A stretch of DNA of 64,000 nt from Myoxocephalus aenaeus (GCA_038501785.1 JBAMJR010000170.1:4002001-4066000); one strand, 5' to 3'; positions 25,255 through 59,144 are shown, numbered from the stretch's first letter. Program-made: numbers and translations. The notes: a model not told the origin generated them from the sequence alone.

Positions 25255-27189
25255 CAAGTCAGCAGGTAAAAACGAGACTCTAAAAGATTATTCGCATGAA
25301 GATAATCTCTCAATCAAGGCCAGCTCTGAATATTGCTTTTAACACCTTTTAAAGAGAGTCCCTCAGAGGTATTTACAAGGCTGCGTGGAAGGTTTTTGTT
25401 TTTGTTTGGTGGCCTGTAATAGAAGTCTTAGAATATTTATTTCACAAAAGAAAATAATAATACAAATTTGTCAGCGGTCTTGACCCTTTTTAATGCCCAT
25501 CACTATGAAAGGAACGGTTCAGACTTGAGCACAGTCTGTCAAACTGCTTCAGTCACACCATTTTCTGTTACTCAGATCAGCTGCAGCTGGGCCAATATTA
25601 TCAATTTGAACACCTGCCACGCTGGCAACCCGAGTTGTGAGACAACTGCAGCCTTGTTTGTATTCCAATAAGAGTGTCATTTTAATGAAATGGATATTGC
25701 CAAGACAGAAGACAATTTGTCAGGCGCTTGCTCCGAAAGTACAGATTTTATTATGGAGATTAGTCTACAGCTTAATTGACACAATGAGGTCAAACAAAAT
25801 GTGTCAGACATTTGTTCTGCTGGTTACCAATGGGTTCTTGTAATTCGCATATCAGTTTACTTTTTCCTTAAAAACAGCAGATTCCGATTACATAACTTCT
25901 TCTTTATAGTCGGTGGTAAAGATGCATGTTTGACAGCAGAAGTTGTGGAAAAGAACAGATTTAATTGCACAACATTGTCTCCCACAAAGAGACGTCGATG
26001 GCTGTGTTTGATTGACTATCAGACATTATATCTCAGGTGACATCACAGGCCTACATTTAATGCAGCTTAGAGGGCTGTCAGTTTTTGTTCTGTTGTTATG
26101 ACACATCATAGTGCCCTGAGAGGGACACTCAGTTTCTGACTTTGATCAATTAAAATGTCTACATTTCTAATCTGACTTTGATAATACGTGGAAGTATGCT
26201 TCATTTTGGGATGAAGCCGTATTGCTGCTTAGCAGCGGCTGAGTGGACGTGAGGTACAGCAGTGTCTTCACTTGTAGTTCTGTTAGCGGTTAACCGTAGT
26301 TTGGTTAGCTGTTAGCCGTACACACGTTCAAAACAATAACAGTGTGCAAACTGTTCACGCCCCACTGTGACTGGGCGCAGAGTAGCGGCTGGGGGGGTCA
26401 GAGATGCACTCGGCTGTGTTATCACTAGTGGCCCTTACCAGCCGGGGGCCGGTTAAGAGTGGCGAGTGAGGAGTAAACAGGCAGTCAATGGCAGTATAAA
26501 ACGGGCTATAAAACATGTTTTGAGAAAGTGTGGGTCACAGCAACCCTGATAGGTCCTTAACCATGCAGCCAAAGCTGGCTACAGACAGATGTTATGCAGT
26601 TTGCTGCAGCAGAATGTGAGATTAGACATGGACAAACAAAAACAGAGGTGCACATTCGCTCACAGACGCACACACACGACCGAAAACGAAACTCTCCCTG
26701 GGCTTACGCCTGTTGGAGATAACAATAAATACCTTTTTATTTTTAATTTTTGCATAATTGCCCAGTCCATACAGGAGCATCGGATACCATGATTTTAAAT
26801 CTACCTGATCAGGCAGCATAATACACTTGGTTAGTTGCAGCTATTTGTCTCAACATCCATTCTGTTTGAGATGAGTCAGTTGTCAGGTATTTTTTGTTTG
26901 TCATTGGTGTTGACAGGACTTTTCTTTTTAACAACTTAAACAAAATACTCAACACATTCAACAATTTGTTCATAAGGCTACTTAAGGCTACTTTGTCCAT
27001 GGCCTATAATGCACTGCGGTCTGAAATCAATGCACAGAATGTGTTCAGGTACGCTTAGATCTTAGTATGCTGTTGGCTGCCACAAGGACTAACATGCTCA
27101 TACATTTTAGTGCTGAAAGAAGACGCTTTGGTTTGGTAAAAATCTAATTGCAGGAGTGCATGTTGGAATCGCATGAATGTAGATTTCTC
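25255..27189. other. No gene recognised
   Basis: Only short frames without splice support. Confidence 0.55.
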
Positions 27190-27490
27190 AAAGGGATAGT
27201 TTGACAATTTGAGAAATACTTACTTTCTTGTCAAGATTTAGATGATAAGATCAATACGTGTCTCATAATTGCCCATTTAAATGTAAGGCTATTGCCAGGA
27301 CCATAACTAAGGGGACACAGCTAGCCTGTCTCTGTCCAACGATTTACAATGTGTTAATTAGTGAGTTAGTGATGCTGCTTGGTGGAATTTTTTTCCACCT
27401 TTGGACAGAGCCAGGCTAGCTGTTCCGCCCTGCTGTAGCTCTTTATGCTAAGCTAAGGTTGAAGCATCATTTAGCATAGAATAACAGTTT
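27190..27490 (+). mobile_element. Teleost miniature repeat (AAAGGGATAGTTTGAC type)
   Basis: It starts AAAGGGATAGTTTGACAATT, passes through TCTTGTCAAGATTTAGATGA and ends near TTATGCTAAGCTAAGG. The centre holds an imperfect inverted pair, CAGCTAGCCTGTCTCTGTCC at 27318-27337 and GGACAGAGCCAGGCTAGCTG at 27403-27422, so it can form a large hairpin. Confidence 0.7.
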
Positions 27491-27839
27491 TTTATCACTA
27501 TGAATAAGTGTTGTGAGTCGACCGCGTATATTGCACAAATCTTCCTGAATCATCCCTCAAGTTTCCCTGAAATCTGTTCTCTCAGCTGGATGGTTCTAAA
27601 AGTAACATCACTTGCTCCGCTGCCACAGGGTGATTTCTTTTTAAATGACAAAAATGTTTAACAAAAATGTCAGATTTGCACCACATCCTCTGAAACTTTT
27701 ATACTCGTAAACCTTTTCATATTTAGCAAAGGACAGATTTGACATTTCATTAGTTGTCGGCACCATAAAAATACAGTGCAGTAACTTTCTCTGTGAGATT
27801 TCAGAACAATTAATTGTCATGCGTTCATTCTAAAATAAG

Positions 27840-28192
27840 TTTGAGGGGAAAGAAGCAGACCTTTTGGTTTTATATTCTTGACTTAATGGCCCTAACACAC
27901 CCCTCACTCCTCCTCCACCAATTCCTCATCAATCTCTCCACCTGAATAACAGTTGACATTTGAAATTTGATTGCAAAGGAGGCAGAGAAGCCGCACAGTT
28001 TGAGCCTCTCTAATTTCAATCAAATCAGTTGGCATGGGCCCAACCTGCCATTCAGCGCTGATCCCACTTACAGATCAATGGCCTCTGAGCCATGATAATC
28101 TCTCGAATTGATTGGCGGGCTCATTGATCATTACCTCCAGCATTAACCAATCAAACTTCTCTCCAATAAACAAACATGCCAAATAAAGACAT
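27840..28192. promoter_or_regulatory. Candidate conserved non-coding element (composition only)
   Basis: The segment is repeat-free and contains runs such as TTTCAATCAAATCAGTTGGC, GAATTGATTGGCGGGCTCAT and CATTAACCAATCAAAC. These are dense in TGATTG/ATTA homeodomain-type cores and CCAAT motifs, typical of vertebrate developmental enhancers. Conservation cannot be judged from one sequence. Confidence 0.3.
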
Positions 28193-28216
28193 CCCCCGGA
28201 AGTTTGGTTCCGGGGG
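28193..28216. repeat. 9-bp CG-rich perfect hairpin
   Basis: CCCCCGGAA and TTCCGGGGG flank a 6-nt loop GTTTGG, in otherwise AT-rich single-copy DNA. Confidence 0.85.
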
Positions 28217-28725
28217 AGACACGAGTGATGTGAAGAAAATATATAAACTGAAATCCCCTTTAGAAGAGAATATCAAATTGTAAGAGTGCTTAATATTTCA
28301 CTGACTTGATGAAATATGCATTGTAGCCCAGAATGGAGGAAAAATGCAATGATTTGGATGCATTATGTATGAGAAGGTCCGCTGGCGAAAAGGACTGCAC
28401 TGTTGAATAATCGCCATTTCACTATCACCACAGTACAATGAGATTTTGTTATTACTACGCATCACTCAATTCATTTGCAAAGTGCATACAGTTTGCATTT
28501 TGCATTTAGGGCCTCACTTGTGTGTGCACAGCATGCATATGCTCACTAATGAACGAAAGCACTGACTGGTGTCGGCTGTGTCCTTTGCCTCGGCTTCACT
28601 TGATGAATCTCACTCTTTCAGTCCCACAAGAGCAGTAGATTACACATAAACGTTAACTACAGTTGCATGACACACATATTTATTAGGCTGCTTACAGGGG
28701 GAAAATAACAGAGTTTAGATACTTT

Positions 28726-28731
28726 TTTATT
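28726..28731 (-). terminator. Poly(A) signal AATAAA for the C1orf94-like gene
   Basis: A canonical AATAAA on the minus strand lies about 44 nt past the proposed TGA, followed within about 40 nt by a T-rich stretch. It supports this being the 3' end. Confidence 0.4.
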
Positions 28732-28774
28732 GTTCGACAATGTCTTGCACAAACACGATCACACTGGGCTGTCG

Positions 28775-49464
<20,690 letters not shown>

Positions 49465-49520
49465 TTTCTCCGTGTTGTTGACTCTTTTTAACGGCGTCTC
49501 AATTGTTTAGTATAGTTTTT

Positions 49521-51690
49521 TTCAACCAGCTTTTTTGACAAGACATATGAGGTTGTCATAGCAGCCAGTTGGAATTCTAGAATGATAATTCAACGAAATG
49601 CCGGATGTCAGTTGAGGGGTATTGCGTCTACAAACGTATTCTGCCACGTGCGAGTTCGTGCTTTGATAGTTGAGGCTGCAAAGCATATTGTGCGCACTAA
49701 AACGGTCTCGTTTGTTACTTTACACAACTTGAAACATTTAAAATTGAGTCGAGGAAGTTAAGATCCGGAAACGGAGACAGCCTTCAAAGTAAAGGTTGCG
49801 CGTTTTCCAACGTGCCCAGCATCCAGGTTATGGAACACTAAATTAAACAAACAAAAAAAGAAAATGAACATTATATATGACTTTCATATTTATGCCACTT
49901 CCCCACAATTTAACGTGAATAAACTGTGCGAACACTGAATTGTCTATGTAATAACTCATTGTATTATCTATTTATTAATTAAAATAAAGCATTCTCAAAC
50001 TATTTGGGTGGATTTTACATGCTATGGTGCTGAGACTTGAGTCTGACTGTGAAGGAGTTTGATTTACTTTGAACTTTGACTTTATTGCTGGCTCTGTTAT
50101 GACAATGACGCAATTATCAGATGTACAAATCAAATTATTCACTTTTAACTATTCTACATAAAATTTAAATAAATGATTAAGTACAACAATTTTTTGAGGG
50201 ATTGGCTGTGTATAAAGTGCTTCATCATCATTACTTTCCACTGCACATACAAAGCCTCATTCAAGCCTGACACTCAACCTCAATACGACAGTCTCCAACA
50301 GATATGGCTCACAGCACGGGTCTGTATTACAGTATTACCAATAATAATAACATATATAACATACTTTCACTCTTAAAATTGGTTTTCATCATGGTAACAT
50401 GGATTTTAGGACAGACAATCAACTCCTTCCCATCTACAACCTTCATTTCAGACTCTGTTGTCATCTATTATTAAGTAGTACTAATCATTATTATTGCTGC
50501 TCCCTTGTTAAATAACCGTAATTTATTCAGTGTAGGTTATACAGAGACACTACATGCATGAAAAGCAGAATGAAGTACAATAACGTTGAGAGTTGTGGAA
50601 GAACTATTCTGATCCTTTAAGAAAAAGTACTGATATCTCATGGATCTGACTTAATGTACTCTATTTGTAGCACTGGATTCATTTTGTGTCAGAGGCCAGA
50701 GGATAATCCTAGAAAATTATTTTAATTTATTTATTTATTTTATTTTATAGAAACGTGCAAAGAGTAAAATATCTTACATGGGATAACTTAGTGGACAACA
50801 GAGCCAGACTGTATAACAGTTATATAGTATGTTCATTTGTCATGCTATTTGATTATTTATTTAATTTAGCTCTCCTAAAATTGATCGCTAAATTGATTTA
50901 TTTTGAAGGCGACCTGTCTCTGTTTCCGGCTCACGACTTCCTTGACTTAATTAAAACATTTTAAAGTTGTGAAAATGTAACAAGCTGACGGTTTGGTGCG
51001 CGGAATTGCATTGTACGTGCTCATTCAAGTTGACAATACCACAGACAGAGCATGAGCACAAGTAGACCACTAGAACGAGGCAATACCCCTCAACTGACAC
51101 ACATTAATTATACCTCATGCACGGATCCCTTTCCTATAATTTACCAATCCCAAACATTAGTCTTTAGAATCTATGAACAACCTGACCAGGAGGTGCAGGA
51201 CCAGGGTTGGCGAAGTAATAAAAAAAAGAAAGTAATATGGCATGAAGACTATTTATGATCCCATCTTAAATGTAGGGTCGAAGGCCAACGCTCCGACTGT
51301 TTCCACGCGCGGTGCATTGCGGAAAAACTAATTATCCCGGTCATATGCAAAAGCAGATATGACATTCAAATTTACGGTCGAGGGTTCCAGCCTGTTAAGC
51401 ATCAATTTCACGTCTAGTGAGCAAGGAAGTGGACATCTATGTTAAACTGTCGGGCAGTCCCATGATTGTTCTTAATTGATGGAGACAATGGCCTCGTTGG
51501 ACCCCTAGATATTTCACCATAACAAATTGCTGGATTTAATTGCGTACTATTTAATCAAACATATTACTCTCATTAATATTGTATCGTTTTTAATTATCGC
51601 GGAGGAATATTTAGCGAACACAAATATTCGTTTCGCTTAAAAAGTCGGCTATTGGCCTTTTAACTTGACTTTATTTTAATCTCAAATGTG
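49521..51690. promoter_or_regulatory. Divergent intergenic region between the C1orf94-like and csmd2-like genes
   Basis: About 2.2 kb of mostly AT-rich DNA separates two oppositely oriented starts. It carries a decayed hAT-type miniature-element end near 50591-50640 (GTTGTGGAAGAACTATTCTG...). No ORF here looks real. Confidence 0.4.
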
Positions 51691-51691
51691 A

Positions 51692-51801
51692 TTGAGAGAG
51701 AGAGAGAGAGAGAGAGGGGGAGAGAGAGACGCGCGCACAGAGAGGGAGAGAGAGCGAGGGAGAGAGAGACGCGCACAGAGAGAGAGAGCGAGAGAGAGAG
51801 C
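51692..51801 (+). repeat. (GA)n tract with CGCGC interruptions
   Basis: GA units are broken by GACGCGCGCACAGAG-type blocks repeated twice. It sits at the presumed csmd2-like start region. Confidence 0.9.
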
Positions 51802-52028
51802 AGGTCTGCAGTCTGATTCTTGGCGTCGCACAGAGCCGAGACGACTCTCTGTCCAAGCGCTGCGATACTGGGAATACATCCTGATTCTTTCTCTCCATAC
51901 ACTCAGATCTACTGACTACGCTGGTGGAGAACTTCGAGAACGAGGCGGGGGGTTTTTTTGGTCTTGGATCCGGATAACCTGTGTGGCTCTCAATCGTTCC
52001 GCGTCGGCTCATTTGAATCTCGGGTCTA

Positions 52029-52073
52029 ATGGCGAGTTTACACGTGGATTACCGGCACCGCAAATGTTGTTGA
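52029..52073 (+). promoter_or_regulatory. Upstream ORF in the csmd2-like 5' UTR
   Basis: The ATG GCG start has G at +4, and the ORF is 14 codons ending in TGA, about 450 nt before the main ATG. It could dampen translation of the main frame if the transcript starts upstream of it. Confidence 0.35.
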
Positions 52074-52525
52074 AAGGAGATAAAATAAAGAGACGGACAA
52101 ATAAGTGCTGCGGGACGACCTGAAGGAGGGATCTCCTGATTTGTTGACGTGTGACTGGTAATATCAATTGCATATGTGGAGCAGACGAGGGGATTTTCGT
52201 GATTTCCTTCTTTCTTTTTTTTTTTTTTTTTACGCGCGCGCCGGGTAGATCAGTGACCACTTGAATCACGTCTACCACTCGGTTTGCCTCCGCTCCTTTC
52301 TCTCTCCCGCTAGGTGTGGAATCCATCCCCTCAGACAGAGACTCTGAACCCCTCGGTCCCCGCATGACATGGTTCAGTCCAGCTGCGAGATCCGAGCCTC
52401 CTCCATGCATTGGGATTTTTCTCAGCGCCGACACCGAGTGAATCTCCCTTTTTTGACCATCTGAGAAGTATCGTGCCTGCCGGACCAGAGGAAGAAAAAA
52501 AAAAAAAAGAAAAAAAAGCCCTGCC

Positions 52526-52700
52526 ATGACCGCCGCTTCAAATCGGGACGGAGCAACGGGACTTGTGAGGAGACCGGAATGCGCATGCAGGAAAGGGGAC
52601 GGAATACGTATTTTTTCTCTAATGAAGGCGGGAGTGCAGGTGCACCATTGGAGCCGGGTGCTGTTCTTATACATGGGGCTCCTGGCCGCCTCAGCAAAGG
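52526..52700 (+). CDS. csmd2: CSMD2-like, first coding exon (leader peptide)
   Basis: The exon encodes 58 codons plus one base, then a consensus GTAAGT donor. Residues 1-32 are polar and basic with CAC at 19-21. A second in-frame Met33 begins MKAGVQVHHW, followed by a hydrophobic core (about 45-55) and AASAKG, a plausible signal peptide. In CSMD1 and CSMD3 exon 1 also ends at a Lys-Gly in phase 1, and CSMD3 has a similar long polar leader before its signal core (recalled). CSMD proteins are giant single-pass membrane proteins of CUB and sushi repeats in neurons, with very long first introns. No later exon appears here. The ATG at 52526 has G at -3; Met33 has weaker context. The family call is by leader shape, phase and synteny with the C1orf94-like gene; CSMD1 or CSMD3, or another secreted protein, remain possible. 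Confidence 0.58.
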
Positions 52701-53313
52701 GTAAGTCCCCGTCTGTAACGCTGGAGACATGCAAAATGCAGCAGGCTGATCCCACTCCACCGCCCACCCTCCACGATCCCCGACTGAATGCAAATCAGCA
52801 ACACGCGCAATTATAACCTAAAGGTGCATTTAGAATCCACCTTGCTGCGATGCCGTTGTGCTGGCGCCCAAAGTTATTAATAGAGAATAGGTGGCTATTT
52901 TGGTGACAGCGGTACCTCTGGAATTACCACCGAGACCCCCCCCCCCCCCTTTCCTTGACTCTGTTGCTGCGTTTCATTGCAGGACTGTTAGGTGTTTTCT
53001 GAGGAAATGAGGGTGGATTTAATGAGCTGTGGAGATGATTACGTTAAACATATTGTGTGAATCCTGCAGCCTAGAGGAGGTCTTACAGGTACAGAAGGAA
53101 CCTTATGCTTTGTTAGGTGGTCAAGCAGGAGGCTGGCCATTATACTGTTCAGAGTCCAAATGAGTGTGTGTGGCTGTGTGTGGATGTGGGTGAGGGAGAG
53201 AGTGAAGGGGGTGTTCTTTTTCTGACTGTCCTTCTCAGTTTCCCACCTCAGACCCCATCAGACCCTCCACTTGCCAAAGTGGCCTATACATCAATTAATA
53301 CCATGTTGTGTAC

Positions 53314-53315
<2 letters not shown>

Positions 53316-53393
<78 letters not shown>

Positions 53394-53400
53394 GTGCGTG
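53316..53400 (+). repeat. (GT)n microsatellite
   Basis: About 40 GT units ending in GTGCGTGCGCGCGC. Confidence 0.95.
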
Positions 53401-55761
53401 CGCGCGCTACACGGTGTGCGCGAGCTTACGTGTTTGGGGAGGCTAAGGCCTAATTAACTGACTCTGGGGTTCCTGTCCACGCTTATAATTGCAAATGGAA
53501 ATCTTGCAACCGGAGCCTAGCATTCAACAGATTATCATTACTATTAATTTACTTCCACGTCTTCAACATAATGGGTTTGTGAAAGGAGAGACTCGCTTAC
53601 TGATCTGTTACTTTTCTTTTCTTTCTTTTCCGTGGGCATGCGTGACCAAACTAAACTAAACAAAAAAGCCTGTGGCTTTATTTAGAGCCCATTGCTTTTC
53701 GGGGAAGAGCCACACGAATGTTTGCCATCCCGAACATGTTCTTTGGCAAAGAGAGCCAACCGTTTTATCACTGTCTTGGCTCCACACCACAGAACGGGCC
53801 CTATTTTTAGCAAAAGGCAAGAATACTGCCACGGCCACAATATGAATTTGACAGTGAGTCATGGCGCGGTGTTCGCCCACTCATACCTTTTTGGTTGGAC
53901 AGCCCATAATCCAAGAGTGAGTGAAAACTGGGCACATTTTCAGCATCACCAAAGCGCAGTAGGCCGTGTCGTCTCATGCTGTATAAGTGCGGTTTGAGCT
54001 TGATCATTACTATTTAGCAAAACACGTCATCCCTCACGTCTCCCACCAACTCTCTCTCTCCCACGTGTCACCCACTTTTGATCACACTTGTGTCATCAAC
54101 CGTGCACCCAGATGGTTTTCTCCGAGATGTAGGTTTATCACACGCAGCTCAGTGCCAATGATACTGACAAATCTCTCCCGACTTTCATGTGGAGTAAATC
54201 TCATTGCGGCTATATTCGTAGGAGGCTTCTTGTTTTATTTGCGTCCGGGGAGCTTTTTTTTTTTTTTTTGTATTGCCCATGCACTCTCTTGCCGTTTGAG
54301 TCTATGCTCTTGGAGCCAAGTGACTCTTAACTTATTGCACATATTTACAAAGAACAGGAATAGCCGCACTATATATCTTGCCCTCTGTTACAACGTTTGC
54401 TTTAAACTGTGTCCATAAATACGTTTAAATACCAGCACGCCGGCGTTGAGGTGGTCTGGCGCGTCCCTCGGTGCTTCCGCAGCCACCAGCAATTGCCCCG
54501 TCCTCCCATTGAGCGGCACCAGAGCCTCATGCTATGCTGAGAGGCGGAGAGGAGAGGGAAGAGGAGACCCGGGCTTCGTGGCGTTTTCCTACTTATATAC
54601 TTGATCAAAACCAAAGCAAGACTTGTCAATTAATGACCAACAGATAGGTGTGCCATGCGATGCGGCATGAATACACTGTTCATTTCCACGCTGTGGTCCG
54701 TAAGCACCGTGTCTCAGATGTATAACGTGGCTTTACTGTCTTAATTCGTCAACCAGTCTCGCTTTAAACAATTGTCAGTCTCCCTTTCAACACAAGTATC
54801 ATTCACAAAGGGCCACACAACAGATAGATATAAATGAGAGGTTTTAAACATAGATATTGAAGCGCGCTGTCTCCATGACATCAAAACCAGCTGTCCCAGC
54901 GGACTCGTCGCTCAATGAACGGTAATCAACCTCAATTCATTTAATCGTACAGCGAGGAGGATGCGAGGGCCGGGTGAGAGATGATAAGGAGGAGGAAGAG
55001 GAGGATAGAGGAGGCAGGTTGGAGATGACGTGGCCTGCCCTATCTGCTGCACGTTTCGTCTCTCCACGCCAAACACGACCGGTGTTAGATCATTCCTCAG
55101 CAGCGCATGAGACAGGGGCTCATCGTGTCCATTTACACGCGAGATCACGCTCTCCTTTATAGAATGGAGCGTTGTGCTCATGATGCAACTTGCAGTAATG
55201 TTATGAGGACTGTAGGGCCTGATGCCCCTTTGCTTTTTATCTTTTTCACTTCATGACATTTGTTTATATTCGCACAGTCATAGTGGCCCTGAAGAAAGAA
55301 ACGGGGCGAAAGCGTGTGTGCGCTCGTTTGTGCATGCGCAGATGTTTTGGGGGCAAAGGAGCGCACGGGCGCATGTGGGCGGGCGTGCATTAGTTTCCAG
55401 GCAATAACACAGTGAGGGGAAAAAAAGAAAAAAAAGAAATGGAATTAAGTCGGTTTTGAAGTTGCACAAATCAAAAAATGACAAACTCATACTCGCACTT
55501 TTTCATTATAAAGACCTTCAGGCTCATAAAACTAACTGATATAATTTTAATTGGGAACACCTATTTGGAAACACTTTTAGTAATGAAGTATCCACTATCT
55601 TCACTTTACGTCAGACTACAATGAGAGATGAGAGTAGAATCTATTCGTTTTGATTGACTTTCTCAAACACTTTTAGTACAACTTTGGTAAATCGAAATAC
55701 AATTATTAATGGGCTAATTTGGCGGGGGCTTTCAGTAACAAATGGGAGACCAGAAACTCAC

Positions 55762-55876
55762 CGTAGGGTGACACTTTCAGTACCTTGGACAGCGACATGC
55801 ACAGCTGAATTCTCTGTTCAGCTGAAGTTCTCTTCAGCACCAGGGACAGCTCCAGCAGCCTCAGTAACAGCTGCTC
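55762..55876 (-). other. Possible minus-strand exon inside csmd2 intron 1
   Basis: The 115-nt segment lies between an acceptor (CCCTCCACTGAG) and a GTGAGT donor on the minus strand. One frame is open and gives a leucine-rich amphipathic peptide starting EQLLLRLLELSLVLKR and ending VSPY. I do not recognise it. It could be a nested gene, a pseudogene exon or chance. Confidence 0.25.
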
Positions 55877-56724
55877 CTCAGTGGAGGGCAAGCTGGCTTT
55901 TCATATTGGGATTTCTCCAATGTTTTCATGGCTTTGAAACCTCCATTACACATAGGCTCCAGACCCCTATTTTTGACAAGATCACATTGCAAGTGTTCTG
56001 CTGTTAATTTGGTCCTGAATTAAGTAACTACGTTTTTGGCTTTGTGAAAGTGAATTCTAGACAAAGAGCAGTCATATTCAAACTTTATGTCTTTGCTAAA
56101 ATAATTAGACAGCAATGTAATCTGAAACAGATTAAGTCATTAAAAGGTAAAAAAGACCCAACACGAATCTAGTTCAAGCAAAGAAGGTATAGAAGATTAG
56201 TTATTTTTGGACTGTTGGTTAAATTAAACAAGCAATCTCAAGATGCCACCTTTCCTTATTGAAATTCTGATTTTATCGCCCATGATTATTTGAGAAAATT
56301 GTCAGATTGATTGGTAATGAAAATAATCTCTAGATTTAGTCCTGGTTTTTCATGAATCTCACTTTTTGTCTTGGCAAGACCCGTCCTGCGTAGCATTCAA
56401 GAGCTAGGAATGTCAAGGATTCAATGCTCGCCGAGGTACCGGTAACCTCGCAACTCACTATGTAGTTTATTATAGCAACATTCCTCCGTTTTGCTGAGTT
56501 TAGGATTAATGTAGAACACAAACACCACATTGTAAACCACAATCATAGAGATTGTGTTGCATGTTTGGTTGATGCTGGCTAAGATATGCGGAAGCTAAAA
56601 TAGAGCTGGTTTAGGGGTCTTGTAAAGACACTTGATCACACCTCTCCCTGTAAATCCTACACATTTAGCAAACACAAAGTCTGGTGTGTCTTGTGTTGGC
56701 CATACTATGTTCTTTTTCATTTTA

Positions 56725-56728
<4 letters not shown>

Positions 56729-56770
<42 letters not shown>
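56729..56770 (+). repeat. (TA)n microsatellite
   Basis: About 21 TA units. Confidence 0.95.
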
Positions 56771-56773
<3 letters not shown>

Positions 56774-57713
56774 TCTCACTTCCCTTTTTTTCTCATTTCT
56801 CTCCCACCTGTCTGCCTACTACTCTCAATCTCGAATCATCCACTATACCTGTACGCTCCATTGCGTCCCATCTCCCATCTGCTCTCTACATTCACCGTTG
56901 AGCAATAAAGGACGGAATGGGAGCTGAGAAACGGATGATATTATCTATTTACTCAAAACAGAGGAAATGTCTGGAATGCAAAGTAGCTGTGTATTGCCAC
57001 TCTGCCACTTATTCATTGCCTACTTGAGCTAAGGAGAGGGAACTTTGGAGTGAGATGGAGAGTGGTGGTCAAGATAATGATGGAGATCATAAAGAGGTTG
57101 CACAGGGAGGGAAAACGGCAAAGCAGCAGGACGGAATCAACTGTGAGGGGAAATGAGAGGCAGAGAGGGAAGACGAGTGTTGGAGTAGAGGGGCGATAAG
57201 CTTCCACAAGCTGACGGAAAATCCGAGCCCTATGTTTCTCTGCCTTCTGAGCGCTGGGTGATTTTTCTATTTGGAATGGCTAATTTTAATCAGGCATCAA
57301 GCTGACTCGTATTACAACAACTAACAGCGTGCAAGTAAGCTCTTGGGCAATGCGTGTGTGTGTGTGTGTTTGGATGAGTCTGAGTTGCCACCCTGTTCAC
57401 TCTAGGATGATTAGGCCAAAGTGTTGACAAGCAGGTCATTAGCTAGCTCAACGGGCCACTGAGAGACTTAATGTGTGTGCGTGTCCATGCATTCGTCCTT
57501 GTGTGTTTCACCCACCTGCTGATCCGTCATCCTGCTCCTCTCTCTGTCTTCCCCTTGTATACCTTCTCCCTCGGTTCTCCCTTCCCTCCCATTCATCCCA
57601 CCACCTCCGCTTTCTTCCTCCATCCTCTTCTCTGGTGATTCAAACTGTCATCCGTCTCCAGATGGCCAGAGCTCTGTCACTGTGCTTCGTCACACTGGTC
57701 ATAGCCACACTGA

Positions 57714-57718
<5 letters not shown>

Positions 57719-57810
<92 letters not shown>
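57719..57810 (+). repeat. (TC)n(CA)n microsatellite
   Basis: A short TC run is followed by about 41 CA units. Confidence 0.95.
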
Positions 57811-57812
<2 letters not shown>

Positions 57813-59144
57813 AGTCGCTAATGTATGCAAACTTTCCCACAGACCCAAAAAATAAAAATCCTGAATGCATTCTTGCAGCCACACACAATAGCGACACAAA
57901 TTGGACCGTTCAACCTTATGAACTTATAGCCAGATGCACATGCAACATTTCTTGATTAAAGTGACACCTAATGAGATGATGAGGACCATCTAATTAATTT
58001 TCAGCATAATTAAATTGCTTCCCCTTCATCTATTACGTTGTATGGTGTTGCAGTAAAACAATTGTTAACTTTCATTAAATATTTAAATACGATGGATATA
58101 TGACAAAATTAAAATCTTGTGGAAAACAAATGAGAAATACTTGTTTCTTTCTCATATCACTTTCAGCATGTCCCTTAGTGCCGCGTTCATTTAATACATG
58201 TATATTTCGGCTGCTTGGCTTATCAAGGAGATTTAAATTTGGCTCTATATTGACAGTGCCTCAGCTTTACACTCACAACATACATGTGAGCTTGTCTGTG
58301 TTCTTCAGTTATCTTTTTAGGAGCTCAGCTCTATTAAAAACACTGGATGGAGGAGTTATGGCAAAGTTCTTTGCTCACGGATATGAAAGCAATGATTCTT
58401 TTCATTTTCCTACACACAATCCCAAGTAGGAGACCGAAGAATAACTTGGTTGTGTTGGGCAGCTCCAAGATATGAATGCAACGGCTGCGAGGCAAGACAT
58501 GTCAAACTATGTTCAATCCTCCCTAGATAATTACAGGTGAAAATTATTCACATCGATAAATGGAGAAAACAAATACAGAGCCATGTGTGGGAGGAACGTT
58601 ACAAGACAGAGGACTCGATCTTGATTCAGATTCTCGTCCCGTTATTATCAGACGTAGGAATTTGCTCGAGCTACATTAAATCCTCACAAAGCGCGAGACG
58701 GATGTAGACGCCCTGTCTGTCTTGTATAGACACAAAGCTCAGGCGGGGGGATCTTTTACTTCCTGATTTACACTGTTCTTATCAGATATCAGTGATCCCA
58801 GAGATTGAAGATTAAATCCTTGGCACGAGGTATCTTGTCCTTGTCCTTGTCTTTTTCCTTTCCTGTACCGCTCCTCGCTCTATTCAACGTATAGGCAATC
58901 TGTCAGTGGTCTTTTTTTCTGGGAAAGAGGCAGAGTCATCATGTGGGGAGAGGCAGCGAGTGTGTGCGTTTGTCGTGCATTCCTACACTTGTGAGGTCCA
59001 TTTCACGTGAAGAATCTAAAGCATATTTACTCTTAGGTTTTATGTAAGATGTTTACATATACAGGAAATATGATGCACTCTTTAATTTGAGTGTTTAGAG
59101 GTTATTATGTTGCTGTTGCTTTCAATTATTTTATATTTTATGAA

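Larger units (their letters stand above)
51691..52700 (+). other. csmd2: Putative csmd2 exon 1 with 5' UTR
   Basis: The segment runs from a (GA)n tract with CG-containing interruptions through GC-rich DNA to a strong donor (AAAGG then GTAAGT at 52701). Its start is approximate because no start site can be read. The leader contains at least one short upstream ORF (52029-52073, 14 codons plus TGA) and long poly-T and poly-A runs. Confidence 0.5.
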
